Assembly (NCBI GenBank): GCA_024138025.1
Contig: JAMXBD010004340.1
Coordinates: 1 to 64,000 of the forward strand
DNA length: 64,000 nucleotides
Origin: Combretum micranthum
Lineage: Eukaryota > Streptophyta > Magnoliopsida > Myrtales > Combretaceae
Reading direction: 5' to 3'
Shown here: positions 34,279 to 45,846 of the stretch, piece by piece
Numbering within the stretch: the first letter of the stretch is position 1
How the letters are laid out: each line of letters starts with the position of its first letter
The notes under the pieces: model-generated
Database searches by the model: none
Told to the model about the DNA's origin: nothing
The model's input: only the letters and a program-made list of their open reading frames with translations
Translations under genes and position numbers: made by a program

Positions 34279-36496
34279 CCCCCTTCCTCTTCCATTCTTT
34301 CACACAACAAAAATTCATACTAAAACTCTCCAAAATCACTCCACAAAATTCCTCTCCCAACATCTCTCTCAAGTTCTCTCTTTTCTTAGAAAATCCATTC
34401 CCACATAATACTACAACCCATTCTTTTCTTCTTCAACCACACATAAACTTTAGGTAAAAGTTTCTATTCTCTCATCATGTTCATATAACTTAACATGAGT
34501 TTAGTGTATGTTTCTTAGACTCATTGAGTTAAAGAAGCAACAATTTATTCATGTTTTGTTTTTGTTCATGTTCTTATTTTCTTTATGTTACTATTATGTT
34601 GATATTGTTATTATTTGTTTATCTATACAAATATATATATATTTTTTTAGAGCATATAAGCTCACTTGTTATTTATTTATTTTCAAGTCTTGCAATTTAT
34701 TTATTTACTTGTTTTATGCAATATTAAGACTAGTCTTTCTAGTCTTAGACTTGTCCATATCAAGTCAAAACAATTTTATTTCTTTGCTTTTCTTTTCTTT
34801 GAGGACTAGTCCATTCTTAGTCCCGGGATACCTTGATGAAGCTAAGGTTCCCAATACTTGACTTTACTTTTATGCTCTTATTTTATTTATATTTTTGTTT
34901 TTATATTCTCATTCATGCATGAATATGTTGTTATTGTCTCAATCATAATAGAAATGAGTTTTCTTAAAAAGAATAAGAACTCTTTTTAAATATAAATTTT
35001 GTCACATAAGAAGTTATTTTCCTTAAAGGTTTGAAATTTATCTTAAACAAATATTCTTCTAAAGTTAGATAAGCTAGCTCAAGTTTTAGTAATAATATGT
35101 GGTTTTCACCAAGAAATACATAAAGTAAAGTTATTATAAATTCTCTTTTCAAAGAAATAAGAAAGTTTCTTTAGACCTAAACAAAGGATTTCTTAAATTC
35201 AATTGTCGAAGTTTTCCACCCACTAAAGTCTAAGATAAGTTTTTCAAAATTTACTTATAAGATGATTTCTTTTAAAAGTGGATATAACCATGAAGTATTT
35301 AGAAAGATTATGTTTTCCAAAACATTAGAAATAAAGTAGTAGAAATTTGAAAGAGATTAAAACTACTTTTATTTAAGAAATGGAGTTAAAAGAAAGAGAT
35401 GCTCACCTTTAGTAAAATAAGAAATTTTCTTAACAAAACTAATTTCTTTACAAAAATTAAGCTTATCTCACTTTCAAAACATATTACTACTACAAGAACA
35501 TTGTTGAGACAATACCACTAAATTCATGCTTATGGTTTGAGTACATATGAGTATTCAAGGGATTTTTCAACCATACAATATATCTATATTTTTGTACAAA
35601 AGCCCTTGAGTGAAGAAAAGATTGAAAACTCTAGTTTTAAAGTTTGGAAAATTCGTATCAAATCTGTACGCTACTATTCCGAGACCCAAATAACTTCTTT
35701 TGATGAAAATAACCTTAGAAATAGATAGATCTTTTCGAGTAGGTAGAAATCGGTATATAATATGCGGAATTCCGAGTTAAAATGAGCAAGTTATGGCCAT
35801 TTTAAGTTGGAATTTCCATTCCATACGATTTTTACGAATTCTTTAAGATAGAAGTATAGAACTTGAATAGATCTTGGATGAAATACTCATGTTGGGTATT
35901 TCTTTTGTTTAGGTGTCGAGGATCACGATCTTGTCTTCCCCGAGGATTACTTCGACTCCTAGAGCGCTATGGACGAGTGAGTTTCCTTTACGCTTATGTA
36001 TTCGCGCATGTGCTTGTAGAATAGAGCACTAGATGTAGGAAAAGATAAAATTGATATGCATGTGGGATATTATGGGAATTATGTATGTGATTCATTGTGT
36101 GCGATCAATGAACGATAAGTATATCGGAACCCGATTTGTGATTGATATAAATGTTTCCATGTATGTATTGTTATGTGTGCAAATATTGTTTGATCGCTTT
36201 AAATGATTTAATGCCATATTGAAATCCCCATATAATAAATTGCTCATGCATATCACTTAGAATATCATTTCGAAGTTTTGCTACTACTCCTCAGCGTGGG
36301 ACCGGAAAGGTAAGCTGCCTAGCTACATCTTGAGGGTTAGGACGTACGGGGAATACGGCCTCAAGGTGTAGCCGAGCCGGATCGATCGCTTTGGGCATGG
36401 AAGGCCCGGGGACTAGTAGTACGGTTCGTTGGAACCCCAAGACGCGCAAACTTAGGAGGTTGTTCGGGACCCAGTTCAAAGCATTCCCTAACCACC

Positions 36497-36543
36497 GATG
36501 GAGGGGTAAATCCATCAAACATACGAAACCGGATAGTCGTATG
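36497..36543 (+). promoter_or_regulatory. Twin hairpin in B2
   Basis: GATGGA (36497-36502) / TCCATC (36511-36516) and CATACGA (36520-36526) / TCGTATG (36537-36543), CCGG loop. Confidence 0.65.
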
Positions 36544-37107
36544 TAATGTTTGATCATATGGTTGTTGCATTCATATGCTTGATTAATAAACTTGTTTGAT
36601 TGTTGTTATGAGTACTATTGCGTAAGGAATATCTCACTAAGCTAGTCATGCTTATACTCCTATAGACTTTTGATATTGCAGGATTATCTTTTGCACCCGA
36701 GACCACCTTGATTTCCCGGGTAGAATCCTTATTTTGAGAAGCTTTTGGAGGCAATCTATTTTGAAGTTATAGAAGATTTCTTCTAAAATCTTCTAGCTTT
36801 AGTTATGTTATATTTAGAACCATGTTATTAATTATCGGGGGAATGCCCCTTAGAAGCTGTAAGACTTTTATTTCAATGAAATATATTAAGTGTTATTTTG
36901 CATGTTCCGCTGCCAATGTCTTAAAATGCATTACTCCACCGGTCTCCCTTTGTTGTGAATGTACGCCTTGTACCGATATGGAAGCTTTCGAGTGACTGAG
37001 GTAGTCATTCTTAAGTTTTAATATTGTGTACGGCGGGCTGTCACGTTTAGGGTACCCGCTGGGCGTGACAGCTTACCCTTGGTGAAGCCCGCCAAGCGGC
37101 AAGGTAA

Positions 37108-37707
37108 GTGCGTAAGCAACCTGATGAAACTTTGGTTGAATACCGTTTGAGAATTAGAGTCTTGTGCGAAGATTTTGCCTTAGTTAGTCATCCCAGGTCA
37201 ATCCGAGAGATGTTCAATTTATGGAGAAGAGGGTTGATGAACATTGAATGGTATAGGGTGGCGAACAATGTTGAGTGTTGCCCTATAAGGAAGAAAGGTT
37301 GGTCGAAGCTTGAAGTAATCTATGCAGTGGAAAGGATTGCCCTTCATAAGTTAGGAGAACCCATGTTGCAGGAAGCTACCTTTGTGTTGAGAAACGAAGG
37401 GGGATCGACCTTTCTTAATTTCCAAACCTGGAACCCAATTGGATACCTATTTGCGTATGCCCATGACCTGTTGGGAGATCATACTGACTGGCTCCGGGCT
37501 GATGCTCAAAGTCATTTCTTCTGGTGGGGAGTGTATGGGGAAGTGATACCTCCACCCACCGACATGGCTCGGCCACCCCCACTAAGTGGAATTGGCTACC
37601 AACCCCACGAAGAAGAGGTAGATGAGACAAAAGGTGTGGAAGTTATCCATCCTGAAGAGATTGAGGGTGGAGAAGGGCAAGGACTAGTGTGCAAAGAGTG
37701 GAATTGA
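37108..37707 (+). pseudogene. Gag-like reading frame of element A, copy 1
   Basis: An open frame of 199 codons, the longest in family A. Residues 1-85 (DETLVEYRLRIRVLCEDF, then EMFNLWRRGLM) resemble the second half of a Ty3/gypsy capsid domain in spacing of charged and hydrophobic residues. The rest (RADAQSHFFWWGVYG, a proline-rich part and an acidic end) is not recognised. The ATG at 37108 is internal: the frame is open upstream, and the original start was probably before the B2 insertion. In copy 2 the same region has a frameshift and a TAG at about 57950. It is followed within 600 bp by RT, so protease and the gag end are deleted. Function is inferred from position and weak similarity. Confidence 0.5.
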
Positions 37708-38319
37708 TCGCCTAGAGAAAGGGGAGAGACCCATGATTGACCCATAAGTCCAAGCTGAATTTTGTAACCGCGACCTTGAAAGATAGGTCATAGTAGTCGA
37801 TGTTTTGGATGTTACCTATGTTGTTGCTTGTTATGATGTTTGCATTAGTATAACCTAATATCGATTTCCATGTAGGGGCCCTTGTACCCCAGCTAGGTTT
37901 TAATGAAAAGCTATATTATGTTGTATGAAGTTAAGAGTTCCTTATTCACGCTCCTTGAAATTATATTTTCCTTTATGGTTACTCGCTTGTATAAGAACTT
38001 CCGGCAATAACGAAATCTGATGGAAAAAGCTAAATAATATTATCAAAAGATTATTTGACTGAGTTACTTAAAGGGAATACAATCACAATAGAGAAAGAGG
38101 ATACTAAAAACAAACCACGACAAAAAAAAGGGACATATATGTATAATAGTATTGATAATAATAATAATAATAAACTAAAAATAAAACAAAATAAAATAAA
38201 AATGGCTTTAAGATAATTGACATGAGCGACTAATACCATCCGACAACCCATGCTTGCCCTTGACCAGTACAAGTATGGTAGGAAGCCGATGAGGCGAGTC
38301 CTTCGGAATGGTTTAGATA
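37708..38319 (+). other. Degenerate spacer between gag-like frame and RT remnant
   Basis: No supported frame. Contains an (ATA)n-like stretch near 38155-38175. It should correspond to gag end, protease and RT start, but I cannot recognise these. Confidence 0.5.
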
Positions 38320-39383
38320 AGGATATATGTCAACTTCCGGGATCTAAGTGGAGTCACAATTGAGCATAGGTATCCGCTTTCTAAGGTCGATAACCTGCTG
38401 GACTAACTACAAGGGATTAGTGCATTTTCAAAGACCGATCTTCGGCCGGGGTACCCTCAGTTAACACACTAAGCCAAGAAATTTACATGGAACCACATCT
38501 CAATTTATACAAGGACATTATGATTTTTGATTAACGGCATTGAAGTGACAATTGTCCTCGCTATACTCATAGACTGGATGAACCGGGCATGTAGGCCTTT
38601 ACTAGAGGAATTATGTGAGATTTTATGGATGAGAGTCTTATCTACTCATAGGCAGAGGAGTGGCATGAAGGGTACTTATAAACAACATCACAAACTTTAA
38701 GAAAGCGCAAGTTATACCCCAAGATACCCCTGTGTGAATTCTGGCTGAGTAGAATTTCATTGTGGACTGCAGGGTACCGAGGGGATAGCTATCTGGGGAC
38801 CTTGGAAGAATAAAAGTACAAGGGATTGGAAAACTGCCCAAACCCATAAGGGACGTGAGAAGTTTTCCAGGCTCGACAGGGCACTATAGAGAGTTGTTAG
38901 GGGTTCCGAACCCTGAACCCCCGAATGAACGAAGAGCTTACAAGAGCGGAAAAGAGGAATCAAGGCCTTCAGGAACTCTAACCGGAACTTGTTTCTACTC
39001 CGATATTGATATTACCCAACTCCCAAGAAACCATACATAGTTCAGGATAGTGCATCAAGAGATGGCCTCGAATGTGCACCCATACAAGGAGAAAAGTGGT
39101 CTCTTACGTTTCGAGATGGTTAAAGCCGCATGACTAGGACTACCTTGTACTTGAATCGGGTTTACCCATGGTGGCGTTCACTTTAGAGACGTGGAGTGCT
39201 ACCTCTATGGGAAGAAGCTAGAGATCTATGCCGATCACAAGGGCATCAAGTAATTGTTCATAAGCAGTGGGCACGTGGTAGGATAATGGTTTAAAGTTAC
39301 CAAAGATTTCGACCTAGAAAAAGTAATCTCACTTAAGGGAAGTGAATACAGTTGTTGATGCTATCAGTTGTAAGACTCACAAG
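38320..39383 (+). pseudogene. Decayed reverse transcriptase - RNase H of element A, copy 1
   Basis: No long frame, but Ty3/gypsy RT can be followed through stops and shifts: NFRDLSGVTIEHRYPL from about 38330, FSKTDLRPGYPQL near 38427, the catalytic block reading FMDES instead of F-[IM]-DD (38622-38636), LRKRKLYPK and CEFWLS near 38700-38740, KLPKPIRDVRSFPG at about 38828-38870, then an RNase H start (DSASRDGLECA near 39045) and YADHKGIK near 39225. The second catalytic aspartate is replaced, so it is inactive. The motif style fits chromoviruses (Tekay/Del-like suspected). Copy 2 shares the same FMDE change and stops. Confidence 0.82.
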
Positions 39384-41010
39384 AAAAGTGAAAGTCTTAC
39401 ATACAGATCCAACGAAATTAGTAGGAAAAGATGAAGCGATAAGTATCGAACATACACGAAGAGACGCTCAGTTAGAAATGGCGGATTGAACGATGAAACC
39501 CCCCTTAGTAAGATTTAAGGAAGCTCAGCATTCTAATAAGATAATATAGAGCATAAAAGAGGGAATTCAAGAAGGAAAATGTGCCAAACATGCAATAGAT
39601 GACGGTGATGTGATATGAACGATGGGCGGTGGTAGGTACCAATGATGGAGAGATAAGTTGTGCGGACGACTGTTCCCGAATGATTCGAAAGGGGACCTTC
39701 AGGCTCGATTGCAGGAATTGGATATCAGAGGTTATCAAGGGTTACAAGAGAGGGTACGAATAATAAGAAATATTCGAAAGGGAAGGCGAGAAAGAAATCA
39801 TAAGGAATTAGAGTTTATGTTGCAATGACCTGAGCCGAGAAGTCCAAACACTTCACCGGAACGATGACCCCAAACAAGGAAAAAGATATAATATTGGATA
39901 AGACGCAAGGTTGGCAATGCAAGGGAAAGCATTACCCTACGCAGTATCCATGACTTCGATTCAAGCGTTACCCCTGTAGGGACCTCAATCGCAAGGTTGA
40001 AAAGCGTTTCCGAAAGGTGACAACTGTATGCTTTCTTTATACAAACGGAGTCGGCTAAAACACACTTTACACGAAATAACCCGCATGCTGCATCAGTGAA
40101 TCTAACAAGGAAGATGAGGAAGGAGTATGGCGAGAAGGAAGCAACCCCTACACCTGTGTGATGCAGGGAGAGGTTAATAATGAGATACCGAAGTCCCTTG
40201 CTGTGAAAAGGAGCGGAGATCGAAGATACGACTCGACACCGGATTAGTGCAATACCCTTAGGATACCACCCATTCTTTCCTGCCGCTAGGGCCTAGGAGA
40301 TAGATTGATGAGGAATACCCTCGACTAAATGACTGGACTGAAAATAGGAGAACCAAAGACCAGTGAGAGCTAAAGAAGCCAAGAATGGAAACAAGAACAA
40401 AACTCAACTGATTTAATGAATTCCAAGACATTCCTCATGTAATTTCTTGCACATGAGAACCCCGAAAGATCTAAAACCTATAAAGAACGTAAAACTTGGA
40501 ATCGCAATGAACATAAAATCTTTGTGAGAAAAATTTTACAATAAAGGAATGCGATCCCTTGATTTCACATCCATCCAGATAATTAAAATCATAAAGAGTG
40601 TGAGACGTGGTAACCTCGATTAATTAGAGGAATATGAATCTTAAAGTGCGATATTGTATATACAGTTACGTAAGAATGGGAAAAGCGAATCCACAACCTT
40701 CATTGGTTAGAGTAGTCGTGTCATGTAAGGTCATGTCGTCATGAGTCGTCCAAAGTGGGTCAAGTCAAGTTGTCTATGGTCAGGAGTCGAGTCTGTGTCG
40801 TTTTCAAAAGAGTCGTGTGAGTGAAGGTTGGAATCGCTAAATCAATTCTTATTTGTTGTATGTGCTATAATTCAAAGAATATCTATCATACAAACTTTAG
40901 AATGGCACAAATCAAAGCATAAACCGGTGCTAGAAACGTAACTCGAAATTTTCAATCCCTCCTCAATAAACGATACATCCGTAACAAGTTTTGCGGACAA
41001 AACTTTCTCT
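39384..41010 (+). other. Degenerate 3' part of internal copy 1
   Basis: About 1.6 kb without a usable frame, in the place of integrase and 3' UTR. I see no HHCC or D-D-35-E pattern. The corresponding part of copy 2 is deleted. Confidence 0.5.
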
Positions 41011-41022
41011 AAGGTGGGAGGA
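41011..41022 (+). other. Polypurine tract of element A
   Basis: AAGGTGGGAGGA abuts LTR A2. This proves that the LTR begins at the F-like TGTAAGCCCTAG. Confidence 0.85.
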
Positions 41023-42494
41023 TGTAAGCCCTAGAAAATTTCAGTAAATAATTCTAAAGAGGAACTTCGAAAATAAAACCCTAAAAGTCACTCCGAATTA
41101 AAACAGAACTTTAATAAGTCCCAAACTCCGAATGAATCCGGAAATTTATGAATCGTGAGAAAAATAAGAAATCTCATAAATAAAATAGCAACTCAATATA
41201 CTTCCATTCTGAAACCTCTATGTACGACAAATTTCCTATTTAACTCTGACTTATAAATTCGGATATAATAGAGCCCTAAAAACAAACTGTTAAAAAGTGA
41301 ATAGTGATTAACCTTCGGGAATACAACTTAAACTAAAGGACTTCCGAGAACGTTGTCAGATATTAAACACTTATGAAAATCGACCTTAAATTAAGCCGCA
41401 CCAACCAGACAAGTCATATAAGTATAAAATATTAGTTTTTATTTTTAGCAATGGGGTAAATCGAAAGGTCAACCAGGGAACCTGAATCCCCAAAACTCCC
41501 AAGAAACTCCATACCTAGACCCGGCAATCTCGTATTCCTAAACCCAGGAGTTGGAACAAGAGGAAAAAGTGTAATTGGTTCATATTAAGTCTAGGATACT
41601 TTGGAAAGATGAGATCAATGAAATTTCGACCTATTCCAATCTGATCAGGTGCCAGTTTCGAAAAGCGCGCTCTGAGATTCGAAATGTTAAGAATATGTTA
41701 GTAATGCCGTTAGACTCATAATTCTAAAGGATCTCTAAGTTATTAGTTTAACAAATTTTCAAATAGCTAGAATTATCTAATGTTACAAATCTATTCGTAT
41801 TCCGTTACTACCGGTAATTAGTGAGTCTTCCAGCACGATTTAATATTATTAGTTACCTAAATTGTTATTATTATTCTTATAAGATATACCCTAGTTCTCC
41901 TAGTGATCGGATAGTAATCGGACGAACTTTAGAAACCGGAGAACGAAACCCTATATCGATCCAATTCCAGCTTAGTGAGAAGAGCCTAGAAACCCTAGAT
42001 CCGGCTTTCCTTCGATTTCATAATAAAAGAAGTTTTATAAAGTAAATGAACATGAATTATTGTTCTAAAGCATATTTTAAACCTTTGAAAGTTCCAAATT
42101 CGAAATTTTTCAATTCCGAGCCTTCCCGAACTCAATTACGGAAAAGCGTGCCTCGGACCACGGATTCAGAAAAATGTTCCGAATATTCATTAGAACCGTA
42201 ATTTATAAGGATTCCAAAAATATCAATTTTATAATTTTCGAACTATAAAAATATTACAGTTATAGCTTTTCCCGTGTTTTCGTTACAACCATAAAGTAAT
42301 GTCTTGTCTACTATCACAAGTACAACCTACACTAACACTACCCATACATATTCTTACATCCTTACAACTACTCATTATATTTTCTTTTCCAAGAAAATTT
42401 GTTCCCTAAATAATTATTACAAATATTACATTTTATTACTTAAAATTACAAATTCTATCAAAATTCAAACTCCTCTCTCCCTTCCACTCATGTT

Positions 42495-42583
42495 GGCCGC
42501 GCCCCTCTCCCTCATTTTCCCCCTCATTCTTGTTTTATTTTACTCCTTTTATTCAATCAAACCCTAATCCACTTATTATATAA
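42495..42583 (+). promoter_or_regulatory. U3 core promoter of A2
   Basis: GGCCGCGCCCC (42495-42505) and TATATAA (42577-42583). Confidence 0.5.
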
Positions 42584-43300
42584 GCTTATGTTCTCTCTCT
42601 TCTCATTTTTCACTCTTTCAAAAATTTGAAAAGGTTGAAAACCTCTCTTCCTCCTCCCTTCTATGCCGTGACACACTGTAAACCCCCAAATTTTCGGAAT
42701 CAGTTTAGCATAAAACCCTAAACCGGAAGTTAAACGGAACCCTAAAAGTCAACAAAACCCTAGTTTACCGTATCAAGCTAAATCCGGCATTTTTCGTTTT
42801 CTTTGGCCCTGAAAAACGAAGTTGGATTTATAAGCTAAAATAGTTCGTAATAACCATAGGTTTTATAAAAATTTCAGTTTCGTGAAATTCGGGTGTCCTT
42901 CGAACCCGATCGGACACAGTTCTCGAAAAACGTGTCCGGAAGCCCGAATAATAAAAATATTCCGAATACATCGTTAGACTCGTAAAAATATAAGTTTTCC
43001 AAAAATATAAGTTTCGTAATTTTTCGGTAAGTAAAAATAACAGATATAGCTATTATACGCATATTTTCCTACTACCGGTACTTTAATTGTCATATCTACT
43101 TTACATTACACTATTCATTACTATTCTACACTATTCATTTATCTTTACTTTTTCTTACACCTATTCTTACACTCTACATAACCTATAAACTTAACTTTTT
43201 ACCTTTCCCATAACTTTATATTACATCTACTTTACATATTACATCTTTTATTTTTATCAAAAGTCAAAAATAAATCACTCCCCCTCTCTATCCCCACATG

Positions 43301-43393
43301 GCTGGCACCCCCTCCTCTCTCTCCCCCCTCAATTTGTTTTAATTTTACTTTATTTTAATCACACAAAAGCCACTCCTCAATTTCCTATAAATA
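43301..43393 (+). promoter_or_regulatory. U3 core promoter of D2
   Basis: GCTGGCACCCCC from 43301 and TATAAATA (43386-43393). Confidence 0.55.
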
Positions 43394-45796
43394 CCCCCCT
43401 TCTCTTTCACTTCTTTCACACTACTTCTACACTAAAATTACTCTCTCAAAATCTCTCAAGAATTTCTCTCCAAGAAGTCCTCTTTAGCTCATCTCCTTTA
43501 GGTAAAAAAAAAAATTCTTCAAGAAGTTTCCATGTTCATCTACTTAGTATGAACTTAATGTGTGTTTTCTGAAACCATGAAGGTTAAGAAAGCAACAATA
43601 GGTTCATACTTTGTTTTTGTCCATAATCATAATTCCTCTATGTTCATGTTTCTTTTATATTCATCTCTTATGTTCATTTATGTCTCTTTTATGTTCATAA
43701 CTATCTACTATATTTATATAGCTACATATACTATTTAGAGCATATAAGCTCATGATCTTGCAATTTATTTACCTTTTATGCAATTTATTTACTTCAATGC
43801 ATTTTATTTATTCCAAGTTGTTTTTAAGACTAGACTCTAGTCTTAGACTTGTCCTTATCAAGTCAAAACAAGTCTTTCTTCCTTTCATTTTATTTCATTA
43901 TGGGACTAGTTTACTTCTTAGTCCCAGGAGCCTTGAAAAAGCTAAGACTCCAATACTTGATTTTATTATCTATGTTATTTTGTCTATTATTATCCTCATA
44001 ATCATGTTCGTTTAGATTGTTGTCCAAAAATTTTATTTTCTAGAGATAATTAAACAAAAGAAGGATTTTTGTCACTTGAAAATAAGTTTATGAAGCATAA
44101 AAAATTATAAGATAACAAAAATAAACTCAATCATTTTCATGATACAAAAAGAACTCACTATAACTTTATAAACTACTTTTGCTTTGAAAAGCTACTAAAA
44201 TCTTTATTATTCCACCTTGTTTTTCAAAAGAAAATATTTTGTTGATGAAAATGGTTCTTTTCATAAAAAGATAAATAAGATGAATGGCTAAGGAATTTTT
44301 TTCAAGAAAAGACCTTTACAAATAGGAAAAGGAAATCTATGATTTGAAAACAAAAATAAAGTTATTCATTTTCAAAGTTACAAGAGGAAATAATAATATT
44401 TTAGAAACTAGTTTTCTACAAAAAGTTCTTAATTATTCCACATTATTTTTATAAAGAAAACAAATTTTCATTCATGGATGACTTTATGAAAAACATAAGA
44501 TATAAGAAAAGAATGAGAAATTTCAAGTAAAGATTTTTGCAAAAACAAATGAACAAAGGAATTTGCACAAGAAGATTGAATATGAAGAAAAGCATATTTC
44601 CTAAAAGACTTCAAAATAGTATTAGAGTAACTTAGAAAGTGGAAAATTTTATTTTCAAAAGTTACTTGGAAAGAGATAAATAAAACCAACATAAAATTTT
44701 TTTTTTTTTTCTTAGAAAACAAGGAAAGCAAGGTATTCATTTCAAAGAAATTTACAAAAACAATTTCCGAAAAGCTTCAACCCGACATTGTTTTACCTAA
44801 GAAAAATAATTGGACAACAAGACACTTGAGCATGCTTAAATATGAGTTATATAGTTATAAAAAGAGAATTTTTCAACTTTATAGATAACTAAGTATTTAT
44901 CAAACAAATTTTGATTTCTTGAACCAAAGTTGTTTTTACTTGGAAATCCGTGGTGAATTTTGTCACTACTTTTTCATAGCCTTTATGGCCTTGTTTGTTG
45001 AATATAATTTTGGAAATGGGTAGATCTTTTCGAATAGTTAGAAATCGGTATATTATATGTGCGATTCCGAGTTAAAATGACCAAGTTATGGTCATTTTAA
45101 GTTGGAACATTATTTCATACGAACTTTGACGTTTTTTGACATTGTTTTGTCAAAATTCAAGAAAATCATCAAGAAAAACTCATTGTGAGTATTTTCTTTG
45201 GTTAGGTGACCCCGAGGAAGGATTCCTTTACCCAGAGAACTATTACGATTAAGTGGAGTGTGTGAACGACTCATCCGCTTAGAGGAATAGACGACAATGG
45301 CATCGTTAGTTTATTTCCATTAAATGCTATACTTGTTGTGCCTGTAATTAGTTGCACTAGAGTTAGGAAAAGATAAACCGATATGTATGTAAAATAATTC
45401 ATTGAAAGAATTCTAAGAATATCGAAGCCAGAATTGTTCTAAGTGATTGTTTTAGTTTAATATTGATTTGTGTGAAATTCCTTGATCGCCATAAAGTTGA
45501 AAATAATTATGTTATGACTTTATAAATTAATGAACTCATGCATACCACGAAGTGAGTCTCATTGCATTGTTGGGTTATTATCCTTGGGTGAGAAGGATAG
45601 TAAGCTCATGTCGAAAGCAACACTTGGCAGGAGATCCGAAAGCGATTGCTTGGCGGCTTTAACAGAATATGCTTGGCGGTAGATCCGAAAGCAAGGTTAA
45701 TCAAGTAGATTCGGAATGCTCGACGATGTGTGCTCGTGAGAAAGAAAACTTTTTATTTAAAACTACTTGAATTGAGGTTATGTATCACCAAACCCC

Positions 45797-45846
45797 GAAT
45801 GGAGGGCGTAAATCCATTCAACATATAGTTCCCGGAAAACTATATG
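45797..45846 (+). promoter_or_regulatory. Twin hairpin in D2
   Basis: GAATGGA (45797-45803) / TCCATTC (45813-45819) and CATATAGTT (45822-45830) / AACTATATG (45838-45846), loop with CCGG. Confidence 0.7.

Larger units (their letters stand above)
33571..37070 (+). mobile_element. Solo LTR B2
   Basis: 3500 bp, TGTAAGCCCC...GGGCGTGACA, with target duplication GCTTA (33566-33570, 37071-37075). The uninterrupted target is visible in internal copy 2 at about 49246. Collinear with B1 and B3. Short frames in it are not shared and are not genes. Core block at about 35720-35815. Confidence 0.93.

Noticed and set aside
36291..36754. Overlapping minus-strand frames (65-90 codons) in B2, also seen in B1 and B3
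   Set aside because: They overlie the hairpin-rich conserved noncoding part of the LTR and are broken differently in each copy; conservation follows the DNA, not a reading frame.
38638..38963. Minus-strand frames opposite the RT remnant
   Set aside because: Shadows of the decayed plus-strand RT, whose motifs are recognisable.
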